Positions 7,305 through 14,100 of a DNA stretch of 16,128 nt are shown here, in pieces. The DNA is taken from positions 1 to 16,128 of the forward strand of contig CAPQSW010000050.1 in assembly GCA_948688495.1 (NCBI GenBank). The letters run 5' to 3'. How positions within the stretch are numbered: position 1 is the first letter of the stretch; each line of letters begins with the position of its first letter. The notes under the pieces were generated by a model, which was not told the DNA's origin, did no database searches, and was given only the letters and a program-made list of their open reading frames with translations. The stretch comes from an uncultured Lachnospiraceae bacterium (lineage in GTDB: Bacteria > Bacillota > Clostridia > Lachnospirales > Lachnospiraceae). A program made the translations under genes and the position numbers.

Positions 7305-8345
7305 ATGAAGGATAGAGCAATTCTTGGAATTACAATGGGAGATCCGGCCAGCATAGGTCCGGAGATTACGGTGAAGGCCCTGAGTCATAAAGAGATATAT
7401 GAGAGGTGCCGTCCCTTGATTATCGGTGACGTGTGGGTGATGGAGAAAGCGGTAAAAACAGTCGGATTGGACAAAAAAATTGCCATTCATCCGGTAAAGA
7501 GCGTACAGGAGGGAATATATAGTTGGGGTACAATCGATGTCTATGACATGAAAGCAATAGAAGAAGACAGGCTAAAGGTGGGGAAGATATCAGAAGCTTC
7601 CGGAGAGGCGGCGTTTCGGTATGTGAAAAAAGTGATTGAATTGGCCATGGCAGGAGAAATTGACGGAACTGTAACGAATGCTTTGAGCAAAGAGGCTGTC
7701 AATCTGGCAGGTCATCATTATTCTGGACATACGGAGATTTATGCAGAATTTACTGGAACCGAAAAGTATACGATGATGCTGGCTTATCATAACCTGCGGG
7801 TAGTGCATGTATCAACACACGTATCTTTGCGGGAGGCGTGCGACAGAGTGAAAAAGGAACGGCTGCTGGATGTGATACATATTGCAGAGGACGCCTGCAA
7901 AGCCCTTGGGATTAAGAAGCCAAGGCTTGCTGTTGCTGGGTTGAATCCTCATTGCGGAGAAAACGGGCTTTTTGGAAAGGAGGAACAAGAAGAAATCATT
8001 CCGGCTGTGGAGAAAGCAAAGGCAGAGGGGATGCTCGTGGACGGTCCTGTTGCCGCGGATACAGTATTTTCCAAGGCAAAAGGAGGAATGTATGATATTG
8101 TTGTTGCAATGTATCATGATCAGGGGCATATTCCTTTAAAGGTTGTGGGTTTTGAATATGACGATGACAGAGAAGAATGGAAAGCCGTAGAAGGGGTTAA
8201 TATTACATTGGGACTCCCAATTATCCGGACCTCGGTAGATCATGGTACGGCATTTGACCATGCAGGGCTTGGAGATGCCAACGAGTTAAGCCTTCTGAAT
8301 GCAATCGACTATGCTGTTACGCTGGCTGATAACAGGAAAGGGTAA
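7305..8345 (+). CDS. pdxA2: PdxA2-type 4-phospho-D-threonate/erythronate dehydrogenase
   Basis: A 346-residue NAD- and divalent-metal-dependent oxidative decarboxylase of the PdxA family. Motifs in order: GITMGDPASIGPEI (8-21), SGHTEIYAEFTG (140-151), STH with His172, GLNPHCGENG with His216, MYHDQGHIPLKV with His271, and TSVDHGTAFDHAG. The three histidines correspond to the metal ligands of E. coli PdxA. QGHIPLKV in place of the vitamin-B6-type QGLPVLK, together with the adjacent DUF1537 kinase, points to catabolic PdxA2, which converts 4-phospho-D-threonate or -erythronate to DHAP and CO2. The ATG at 7305 is preferred because PdxA proteins begin a few residues before ITMGDP and GGAAGGGG precedes it. 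An ATG at 7290, overlapping the previous stop, would add five residues. Confidence 0.87.
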   Translation: MKDRAILGITMGDPASIGPEITVKALSHKEIYERCRPLIIGDVWVMEKAVKTVGLDKKIAIHPVKSVQEGIYSWGTIDVYDMKAIEEDRLKVGKISEASGEAAFRYVKKVIELAMAGEIDGTVTNALSKEAVNLAGHHYSGHTEIYAEFTGTEKYTMMLAYHNLRVVHVSTHVSLREACDRVKKERLLDVIHIAEDACKALGIKKPRLAVAGLNPHCGENGLFGKEEQEEIIPAVEKAKAEGMLVDGPVAADTVFSKAKGGMYDIVVAMYHDQGHIPLKVVGFEYDDDREEWKAVEGVNITLGLPIIRTSVDHGTAFDHAGLGDANELSLLNAIDYAVTLADNRKG

Positions 8346-8354
8346 GGAGGCGCT

Positions 8355-9623
8355 ATGGTAAAGCTGTTGATGATAGCAGATGATTTTACCGGCGCGCTGG
8401 ATGCCGGTATACAGTTTGCCAAACGTGGGATTGACACCCAGATATTTACCGGAAGGGAATTGCGTAAAAAGGATATTTCTGATACTGCCCAGGTGTTGGT
8501 AGTGGATTCGGAGACGCGTCCCCTGGCGGGGGACGAGGCATACCAAATTGTTAAAAGGATTACAAAGAATGCGGTAAAGCTTGAAATACCATTTATTTTA
8601 AAAAAAACCGATTCGGCTCTTCGAGGAAATGTGGGAGCAGAATTGGACGCGGTAATGGATGGGGCGAATGAGAAGCAGATATATTTTATTCCGGCATTTC
8701 CAGATATAAACAGGATTACAAGGAAGGGAATCCATTATATTGACGGCGAGCTGTTGGAAAATAGCGCTTTTGGGAAGGACCCTTTTGAACCCGTAAAATA
8801 TTCTTATATACCTGACCTGTTGGCGGTGCAGAGTCGAAGTCAGGTTATAAATATAGGAAAAGAGGACGAATTTTCTAAGGAGGTAACCGACAAGCAAACG
8901 ATTTATGTGTTTGACGCTGAGAAGAAGGTGGAGATTGTAAATCGAGTGAAAGAGATTGCAGAGAATAATCGACTGCGGCTCCTTGCCGGCTGCGCAGGGT
9001 TGGCGGAATGTCTTTCATCTGTGCTTGATTTGCAGGTAAGTAAGGGAAAGGGAATTGAGAGACAAAAAGGGCTGTATGTGGCCTGTGGAAGTCTGAATCC
9101 CATTACAAAGGCACAGGTGGAGGAGGCTGCCTCAAAGGGATGTATGAGGATTAATCTGTCGTCTAGGCAAAAGCTGGACGAGACGTACTATTCCTCCTTG
9201 CAGGGCAGAGAATTTCTAAAAGGTCTGTCCATGGAGTGTAAGAAGCAACCTGTTGTCATCGTAGATACTTTTGACGACAGAGAGACAGAAGCGGTTGAAC
9301 TATATGCAGAGGAGCAGGGAATACAAAAGAGGGAGCTGCGTTATCGTATCAGTAGCTGCCATGGCAAAATTGTCAGATATCTTCTGGAGCATGGTATGCA
9401 GTATACGGTAATGATGACGGGTGGAGATACGCTGATGGGATTTATGAAAGAAATCCAGTGTACTCAGTTGTACCCTGTCTGTGAGATAGAGAAGGGAGTG
9501 GTACTGTCCTTACTTGAGTGGGAGGGAAGAAGAATACAGATTATTTCCAAGTCAGGAGGCTTTGGCTGCCGGAATGTAATCATGAAGATTGCGGATAAAG
9601 TAATAGAAAGGGATTCGAGATGA
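8355..9623 (+). CDS. Four-carbon acid sugar kinase (DUF1537 family)
   Basis: A 422-residue cytoplasmic ATP-dependent kinase. The N-terminal substrate domain starts with IADDFTGALDAG (7-18), then KKTDSALRGNVG (83-94) and PAFPDINRITRKG. The C-terminal nucleotide domain has CGSLNPITKAQ (244-254), TGGDT (355-359) and KSGGFG (399-404). Known members phosphorylate 3-oxo-tetronate, D-threonate or D-erythronate at O4. The first needs OtnI/OtnC partners, which are absent here, whereas PdxA2 is the immediate neighbour. D-threonate or D-erythronate 4-kinase (DtnK/DenK type) is therefore the best guess. AAGGAGG lies 4 nt before the ATG. The stop overlaps the next start as ATGA. The substrate stereochemistry cannot be read from the sequence. 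Confidence 0.88.
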   Translation: MVKLLMIADDFTGALDAGIQFAKRGIDTQIFTGRELRKKDISDTAQVLVVDSETRPLAGDEAYQIVKRITKNAVKLEIPFILKKTDSALRGNVGAELDAVMDGANEKQIYFIPAFPDINRITRKGIHYIDGELLENSAFGKDPFEPVKYSYIPDLLAVQSRSQVINIGKEDEFSKEVTDKQTIYVFDAEKKVEIVNRVKEIAENNRLRLLAGCAGLAECLSSVLDLQVSKGKGIERQKGLYVACGSLNPITKAQVEEAASKGCMRINLSSRQKLDETYYSSLQGREFLKGLSMECKKQPVVIVDTFDDRETEAVELYAEEQGIQKRELRYRISSCHGKIVRYLLEHGMQYTVMMTGGDTLMGFMKEIQCTQLYPVCEIEKGVVLSLLEWEGRRIQIISKSGGFGCRNVIMKIADKVIERDSR

Positions 9624-10594
9624 AATTTGTAATGACACAGGCTGTATGTCCAGAAGGAATGAGGCTGTTAGAAGGAAAAGCAGACGTTTATGTTGCGGAT
9701 CGTGGAGAGCCTGACCAATATATGGACGAAATGAAGGAGGCAGACGCTTTCATTGTAAGGATCGGGAAATGTGATAAAAATGTGATAGAGAATTCTCCCA
9801 CTCTTAGGGTGATTGGAAGAACGGGAGTGGGGTATGACAGTGTTGACGTGGAGGCGGCAACGAGAGCAGGGATTCCGGTCGTGATCACTCCGGGCGCCAA
9901 CAATCGTTCAGTAGCAGAGCATGCAGTTGGGATGATGTTCGCTCTTGCGAAGAATTTTGTAGAGGCGCACAATGAGCTGAAGAATGGAAACTGGAAAATA
10001 AGGGATGCAAATAAAGCATTTGAACTTCAGGGGAAGAAGGTGGGCTTTATCGGCCTTGGGGCAATCGGAATGGAGACGCAGGCCCTCTGCAAAGCAATCG
10101 GAATGGAGACTGCAGGGTATGACCCATATATTTCAAGAGAGTATGTTGAGGAAATGGGCTGCGAATATTATGAAGACTATAGAGAACTGCTTAAAGTATG
10201 TGATTTCATCTCGATTCATGTACCTTTAGCCGAAGCTACAAAAGGAATGATTGGGGTAAAAGAGCTTTCTTTGATGAAAAAAACAGCTTTGCTCATAAAT
10301 TGCTCAAGAGGAGGCATCGTTGATGAAAAGGCATTGGCAGAAGCCTTAAATACAGGAAGGATTGCAGGGGCAGGAACGGATGTATTTGCAGAAGAACCTC
10401 CGACGACAGATCATCCGCTGCTTCACGCAAAAAATCTGGTATATAGTCCCCACAGCGCAGCACAGACGAAAGAGGCGGTAATCCGTATGGCGGATATGTG
10501 TATCAGGGGATGTCTGGCAGTTCTAAATGGAGAAAAGTGGCAGTATGTTGCCAATCCAAAAGTCTATGAGCATCCTAAGTGGGCAGAAAGATGA
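9620..10594 (+). CDS. D-2-hydroxyacid dehydrogenase (phosphoglycerate dehydrogenase-like)
   Basis: A 324-residue NAD-dependent dehydrogenase. The nucleotide-binding motif is VGFIGLGAIG (141-150). The catalytic trio is visible: Arg230 in NCSRGGIVDE, Glu259 in DVFAEEPP, and His278 in SPHSAAQ. The TGVGYDSVDVEAA stretch and PGANNRSVAEHAVG (91-104) are typical of the SerA/glyoxylate-reductase branch. No C-terminal ACT domain is present, so this is unlikely to be the feedback-regulated serine-pathway enzyme. It probably interconverts a D-2-hydroxyacid and a 2-oxoacid in the local pathway. It is coupled to the kinase gene by a 4-nt ATGA overlap, with AAAGGGA as the ribosome site inside the kinase gene. 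Confidence 0.88.
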   Translation: MKFVMTQAVCPEGMRLLEGKADVYVADRGEPDQYMDEMKEADAFIVRIGKCDKNVIENSPTLRVIGRTGVGYDSVDVEAATRAGIPVVITPGANNRSVAEHAVGMMFALAKNFVEAHNELKNGNWKIRDANKAFELQGKKVGFIGLGAIGMETQALCKAIGMETAGYDPYISREYVEEMGCEYYEDYRELLKVCDFISIHVPLAEATKGMIGVKELSLMKKTALLINCSRGGIVDEKALAEALNTGRIAGAGTDVFAEEPPTTDHPLLHAKNLVYSPHSAAQTKEAVIRMADMCIRGCLAVLNGEKWQYVANPKVYEHPKWAER

Positions 10595-10616
10595 CATGGG
10601 AAAGGGGAGGAGAAAG

Positions 10617-11513
10617 ATGGCAAAGATAAAAGGAATTATTGCAGCAATGCAGACTGCAATGTATGAAGACGGGAGTATTCACGAAGAAGAACTAAGAAAA
10701 CAGATTAACAGGCAGATTGAAGCAGGGGTTGACGGGGTGTTTTGTTTAGGCACCAACGGGGAGTTTTATATATTAAATGAAGAAGAAAAGCTTCGAGTAA
10801 TGGAGATATTTGTAGACGAAGTGAAGGGGAGAGTTCCGGTATATGCAGGCACCGGCTGTATCGGTACTAAGGATACGGTTGAACTTTCAAAGAAGGCCGA
10901 GAAGATAGGAGTTGACGTGCTGTCAGTGATAACCCCTTATTTTGCAGAGATGAATCAGGATGAATTATACATGCATTATAAAACGGTTGCGGAAAATGTA
11001 GAGCTTCCAATCGTGATGTATAATATACCGGCAAGAACAGGCGTGGCGATTGCGCCGGCGACGGTAGGAAAGCTTGCAAAGATTAAGAATATTGCAGGAG
11101 TGAAGGATTCCAGCGGAAATTTTAACAATATCCTCCAGTATATTGACGCAACCCAGGGAGAGGATTTTTCTGTTCTGTCTGGTAATGATGCGTTGATTCT
11201 GTGGACACTTTTGGCAGGCGGTGCAGGAGGGATAACAGCGATTGCCAATATTCTCCCAAAGATTATGGTCAGCATTTATCAAAATTATGTCAAAGGGAAT
11301 CTAAAGGGCGCAAAGGAGGCGCAAGCCTCAATCTCTCAGATTAGAGAGTGTTTTAAATATGGCAATCCCAATTCTATTGTAAAATGTGCAACAAATCTCA
11401 TTGGCGAGCCTGTTGGCCCTTGCAGGGCGCCCTTTGGATTGTTGTCAAAGGAAGCGGTGGAAGCAATTCAAAATACAATAGATACGTACTACAGCGAATA
11501 TAAGAGGATGTAA
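10617..11513 (+). CDS. DapA/NAL-family class I aldolase or synthase
   Basis: A 298-residue TIM-barrel lyase of the dihydrodipicolinate synthase / N-acetylneuraminate lyase superfamily. Visible features: GTNGE (45-49) in place of the usual GTTGE oxyanion loop, Tyr135 in VMYNIPARTG, Arg140 in the same motif, and the Schiff-base Lys163 in GVKDSSGN. In a catabolic operon it more likely performs a retro-aldol cleavage of a 2-oxoacid to pyruvate plus an aldehyde than lysine synthesis, although Arg140 also occurs in true DapA. The ATG at 10617 follows a GGGGAGGAG ribosome site; a longer in-frame start at 10527 lies inside the preceding gene and was rejected. This is the last gene of the operon. No clear terminator hairpin follows before the next promoter. 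Confidence 0.87.
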   Translation: MAKIKGIIAAMQTAMYEDGSIHEEELRKQINRQIEAGVDGVFCLGTNGEFYILNEEEKLRVMEIFVDEVKGRVPVYAGTGCIGTKDTVELSKKAEKIGVDVLSVITPYFAEMNQDELYMHYKTVAENVELPIVMYNIPARTGVAIAPATVGKLAKIKNIAGVKDSSGNFNNILQYIDATQGEDFSVLSGNDALILWTLLAGGAGGITAIANILPKIMVSIYQNYVKGNLKGAKEAQASISQIRECFKYGNPNSIVKCATNLIGEPVGPCRAPFGLLSKEAVEAIQNTIDTYYSEYKRM

Positions 11514-11521
11514 AAAGTATA

Positions 11522-11551
11522 TTGCAAAAAAGGGAGTGTATTTGCTATAAT
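11522..11551 (+). promoter_or_regulatory. Extended -10 promoter for the DUF3842 gene
   Basis: TTGCAA (11522-11527), an 18-base spacer, then a perfect TATAAT (11546-11551) preceded by TG at 11543-11544 as an extended -10. Transcription should begin near 11557-11558. It separates the nickel block from the upstream catabolic operon. Confidence 0.7.
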
Positions 11552-11553
11552 CA

Positions 11554-11571
11554 ATTTATCTTAAGATAAAT
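11554..11571. promoter_or_regulatory. Perfect 18-bp palindrome at the DUF3842 transcription start
   Basis: ATTTATCTTAAGATAAAT is a perfect inverted repeat with no central gap. It begins 3 bases after the -10 box and covers the expected transcription start, an ideal position for a dimeric repressor. The lack of a loop argues against an RNA hairpin. I do not recognise the cognate regulator; it does not resemble the NikR or classic Fur sites I know. Confidence 0.55.
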
Positions 11572-11587
11572 GAAACGGGGATTTTTC

Positions 11588-11992
11588 ATGAAGATACTGA
11601 TTATAGACGCCCAGGGAGGGGGCATGGGCAGGCAGCTTGCCGCCTCTGTGAAAAAAGAGTTTCCGCATGTAGAGATTACTGCGGTTGGCACAAATGCTCT
11701 GGCGACCGCCAATATGCTGAAGGCAGGTCCGGATCATGCGGCCACCGGAGAGAATGCGGTAATTGTAGGCTGTAGAAATGCCGACCTTATTATCGGTCCG
11801 GTAGGGATTGCCATTGCGGATTCCATGTATGGAGAGATTACACCGGCTATGGCGGCGGCTGTAGGACAGAGCGACGTTAAAAAGCTGTTGATTCCTATTA
11901 ACCATTGCAATCATATTATTGTCGGAGTGGAGAATACTTCTATGAGTAATATGTTGGAGGCCGTAGTGAAGGAATTGAAGAAAATCATTTGA
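11588..11992 (+). CDS. DUF3842 family protein
   Basis: A 134-residue soluble protein of the uncharacterised DUF3842 family. It begins MKILIIDAQGGGMGRQLA, a beta-strand plus glycine-rich turn resembling a Rossmann-type nucleotide-binding loop. It alternates short beta and helical segments throughout and ends in a helix (MLEAVVKELKK). A notable NHCNH cluster (His106, Cys107, His109) in PINHCNHIIVGV, with Cys62 and His50 elsewhere, could bind metal. The ATG at 11588 fits the family N-terminus and has ACGGGG 7 nt upstream; an ATG at 11570 lies in the palindrome and lacks a ribosome site. It sits directly before the larB/nickel-import operon under its own promoter, so a link to nickel handling is plausible but unproven. 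Confidence 0.8.
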   Translation: MKILIIDAQGGGMGRQLAASVKKEFPHVEITAVGTNALATANMLKAGPDHAATGENAVIVGCRNADLIIGPVGIAIADSMYGEITPAMAAAVGQSDVKKLLIPINHCNHIIVGVENTSMSNMLEAVVKELKKII

Positions 11993-12018
11993 CATAAGTG
12001 TATTGGCAGGAGTATAGT
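11989..12018 (+). promoter_or_regulatory. Promoter for the larB-cbiMQO operon, overlapping the DUF3842 stop
   Basis: A perfect TTGACA -35 (11989-11994) includes the DUF3842 stop codon. An 18-base spacer and TATAGT (12013-12018) follow, one mismatch to consensus. Transcription would begin near 12025, at the 5' edge of the structured leader. Confidence 0.5.
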
Positions 12019-12024
12019 ATTAGA

Positions 12025-12150
12025 ATATCCAGGAATATAAACTTAGTATGCAAAATGAAGCGGAGGGCAGAAGCCTCTAAAGAACACAGAAGTGTTAAAA
12101 AGCAGGATACTAAATTTGTATATTTAAAGGATACATCCTAGTGTATGTCA
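12025..12150 (+). ncRNA. Structured 5' leader, candidate metal-sensing riboswitch
   Basis: No gene fits between DUF3842 and larB. Long-range pairs close a helix: 12026-12030 with 12129-12133 (UAUCC/GGAUA), 12035-12041 with 12115-12121 (7 pairs, one G-U), and 12043-12049 with 12107-12113 (UUAGUAU/AUACUAA), with one C-A mismatch between the last two. Inside the helix are two hairpins, 12063-12077 (one bulge) and 12083-12096 (AACAC/GUGUU). AGGA-AU or AGGAUA boxes recur at 12031, 12103 and 12128, and CCUAG lies at 12137-12141. A competing hairpin, 12131-12135 with 12142-12146, would break the outer helix, as expected in a switch. The downstream nickel genes suggest a NiCo-type or other metal riboswitch, but I matched it by context and not by a verified consensus. 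Confidence 0.5.
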
Positions 12151-12152
12151 GA

Positions 12153-12202
12153 AGGCGTATGAATTCTCAGAAGAGGATTTATGCGCCTATTTTATTTTTT
12201 TT
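12153..12202 (+). terminator. Intrinsic terminator ahead of larB (probable riboswitch platform)
   Basis: A 16-bp stem pairs 12153-12168 with 12173-12188 without a break (three G-U pairs), capped by the tetraloop AGAA and followed by ATTTTATTTTTTTT. It lies 64 bp before the larB start, downstream of the promoter and the structured leader, so it should stop transcripts before larB unless the leader prevents it. Confidence 0.88.
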
Positions 12203-12265
12203 AATGTTCTGTGCAGTTTGCTGCAAAGGGGCGGCTGCATAGAAATCCTAAAGGAGAGAATACAT

Positions 12266-13018
12266 ATGGAAGTAAAAGAAGTATTAGAGAAGGTAAAAGC
12301 CGGCGAGATGTCGGTAGGCGAAGCGGAGGCATATTTTCGCAGACAGCCTTTAGAGGAATTAGGCTATGCGAAACTGGACACCCACAGAAAGCTAAGGTCC
12401 GGTTTTGCAGAGGTTGTTTTTTGCAGCGGAAAAGCGGATGAGCACCTGCTTAGAATTTATGAGAGAATCTACATGGCAGAGGGAGAAGTTCTGGGAACCC
12501 GCGCATCCAAAGGGCAGGCGGCGCTGATACAAGGGACATTTTGTGAGGCAGAGTATGACCCGCTGTCAAAGATTCTAAAGATTGAAAAGAAGGATAAGGC
12601 GAGAGTGGGAAAGATTGCCGTATGTACGGCTGGAACGGCGGATATTCCAGTAGCGGAAGAAGCAGCGCAGACAGCAGAATTCTTCGGAAACCATGTAGAA
12701 CGTATCTATGATGTGGGAGTCAGCGGCATCCATCGGCTGCTTGCCAAGGTGGAGACCATACAGAGTGCTCTGTGCGTTGTGGCAGTTGCGGGAATGGAAG
12801 GCGCCCTTGCCAGCGTCATCGGCGGACTGGTGGATAAGCCGGTGATCGCAGTCCCGACTTCTATAGGATATGGGGCGAGTATGAAGGGGCTGTCAGCCCT
12901 TCTTACCATGATTAACTCCTGTGCAAATGGGATTGCGGTTGTCAACATTGACAACGGGTATGGGGCAGGATACATGGCGTCCCAGATTAATCGTCTTGGG
13001 GTACATGAAGCCTTGTGA
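12266..13018 (+). CDS. larB: Nickel pincer cofactor biosynthesis protein LarB
   Basis: A 250-residue cytoplasmic enzyme that carboxylates and hydrolyses nicotinic acid adenine dinucleotide to pyridinium-3,5-biscarboxylate mononucleotide, the first step toward the nickel-pincer nucleotide of lactate racemase. The N-terminal part (1-110) carries the LarB-specific region (KLDTHRKLRSGFAEVVFC, then ASKGQAALI). The C-terminal half is PurE-like: TAGTADIPVAEEA, VGVSGIHRLL (150-159) and AVAGMEGALASVIGGLV (173-189). Cys219 in INSCANGI probably corresponds to the reactive cysteine described for the Lactobacillus enzyme. The ATG at 12266 has AAGGAG 9 nt upstream; an in-frame ATG at 12218 lacks one and would add 16 residues. 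LarC, LarE and LarA are not in the window. Confidence 0.92.
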   Translation: MEVKEVLEKVKAGEMSVGEAEAYFRRQPLEELGYAKLDTHRKLRSGFAEVVFCSGKADEHLLRIYERIYMAEGEVLGTRASKGQAALIQGTFCEAEYDPLSKILKIEKKDKARVGKIAVCTAGTADIPVAEEAAQTAEFFGNHVERIYDVGVSGIHRLLAKVETIQSALCVVAVAGMEGALASVIGGLVDKPVIAVPTSIGYGASMKGLSALLTMINSCANGIAVVNIDNGYGAGYMASQINRLGVHEAL

Positions 13019-13074
13019 CGTTTTTCAGAAAATATACTGGATAGGAAATCTATGTGAATAGGAGGAAAATGATT

Positions 13075-14100
13075 ATGCATATGGCAGATGCACTGGTTTC
13101 ACCAGCAGTAGCAGGAACCATGTATGCTGTGTCCGCAGGAACAGCGGTATACGCAGTTAAAAAAATAAAACCAGAGGATTTGGATAAGAAGGTGCCCATG
13201 ATGGGCGTTATGGGGGCGTTTGTGTTTGCAGCTCAAATGATTAATTTTACGATTCCAGGAACAGGGTCTTCGGGGCATCTTTGCGGAGGTATGCTGTTAA
13301 GCGCTATACTTGGCCCCCACGCAGGATTTTTGACCATGATTGCCATATTGGCAATCCAATCTCTGATGTTTGCAGACGGCGGCCTGCTGGCATTGGGCTG
13401 TAATGTATGGAACATGGCATTTTACGGCTGTTTTGTGGGAGGCGGTCTAATTTGGCGTGGAATGACAGGGAAAAAATTGACCAAAGGAAGAATTACGGCA
13501 GCGTCTATCATTGGGTGTATGCTTAGCCTTCAGTTAGGGGCATTTTCTGTGACAGTCGAAACGCTGATTTCCGGAATCACAGAACTTCCCTTTTCAGTAT
13601 TCTTAAGCGTGATGCAGCCGATACACCTTGCAATCGGGCTGGTAGAAGGGCTGATTACTGCGGCTGTGTTGGTGTTTGTCGGCGAGGCCCGTCCGGAAAC
13701 GCTGAGTACCGATCCTTCTACATTAGGAAAAGATGGATGTATGAGCCGAAGAAAGATGGTTGGGGCGTTGGCGGCATCCGCGCTTTTGATTGGCGGCGTA
13801 GTCTCCCTTTTTGCGTCTGGGAATCCGGACGGCCTGGAGTGGTCTATGGAGAAGGTTGCAGGAACCGCAGAGCTTTCTGCAAGCGGAATGCTTCATCAGA
13901 TGGCAGAGAAGCTGCAGGGGATTACGGCATTGCTGCCGGATTATGGATTTCAGACCTTAGAAAGCGCTGTGGGAACTTCATTTTCCGGAATTGTGGGAGG
14001 CATGATTGTATTGGCAGTGTGCTTGTTTCTGTGTCTGGCAATTAAGAGGCTTAAGCATACTGGAGCTGATAAAGGGAATACAGGAAATGAGCAGAATTAG
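13075..14100 (+). CDS. cbiM: Nickel/cobalt ECF transporter S component, CbiM-PDGLE fusion (NikMN/LarMN type)
   Basis: A 341-residue membrane protein that binds the metal ion in the ECF importer. It starts MHMADALVSP; in this family the N-terminal Met-His pair and a conserved His (His68 in GSSGHLCGG) form the metal site, so the exact N-terminus matters. That favours ATG 13075 (9 nt after GGAGG) over ATG 13069 and GTG 13054. Residues 1-205 are the multi-helix CbiM domain. After a polar linker (206-226), residues 227-325 form a second unit with NPDGLEWS (250-257), the PDGLE domain that replaces CbiN/NikN, flanked by two helices. With larB directly upstream, nickel is the likely cargo; cobalt cannot be excluded. 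Confidence 0.9.
   Translation: MHMADALVSPAVAGTMYAVSAGTAVYAVKKIKPEDLDKKVPMMGVMGAFVFAAQMINFTIPGTGSSGHLCGGMLLSAILGPHAGFLTMIAILAIQSLMFADGGLLALGCNVWNMAFYGCFVGGGLIWRGMTGKKLTKGRITAASIIGCMLSLQLGAFSVTVETLISGITELPFSVFLSVMQPIHLAIGLVEGLITAAVLVFVGEARPETLSTDPSTLGKDGCMSRRKMVGALAASALLIGGVVSLFASGNPDGLEWSMEKVAGTAELSASGMLHQMAEKLQGITALLPDYGFQTLESAVGTSFSGIVGGMIVLAVCLFLCLAIKRLKHTGADKGNTGNEQN

Noticed and set aside
7305..8345. Vitamin B6 biosynthesis role (true PdxA)
   Set aside because: The QGHIPLKV motif and the adjacent DUF1537 kinase fit catabolic PdxA2; no other pyridoxine gene is nearby.
10527..10616. Longer N-terminus for the DapA-family protein
   Set aside because: The extra 30 residues lie within the preceding dehydrogenase gene and resemble no DapA N-terminus; the strong ribosome site is before 10617.
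11991..12149. Outer helix pairing GACATA (11991-11996) with TATGTC (12144-12149)
   Set aside because: The 5' strand lies inside the predicted promoter and upstream of the predicted transcript start, so it could form only in read-through RNA. It remains an alternative P1 if the true start lies further upstream.
11993..12265. Cobalamin riboswitch ahead of a cbiMQO-type operon
   Set aside because: I could not find the GCCACTG-type core or other conserved cobalamin-riboswitch boxes in this interval.
12211..12441. 76-codon open frame overlapping the start of larB
   Set aside because: It runs in a different frame through the larB ribosome site and coding region and looks like no known protein; larB coding evidence is strong.
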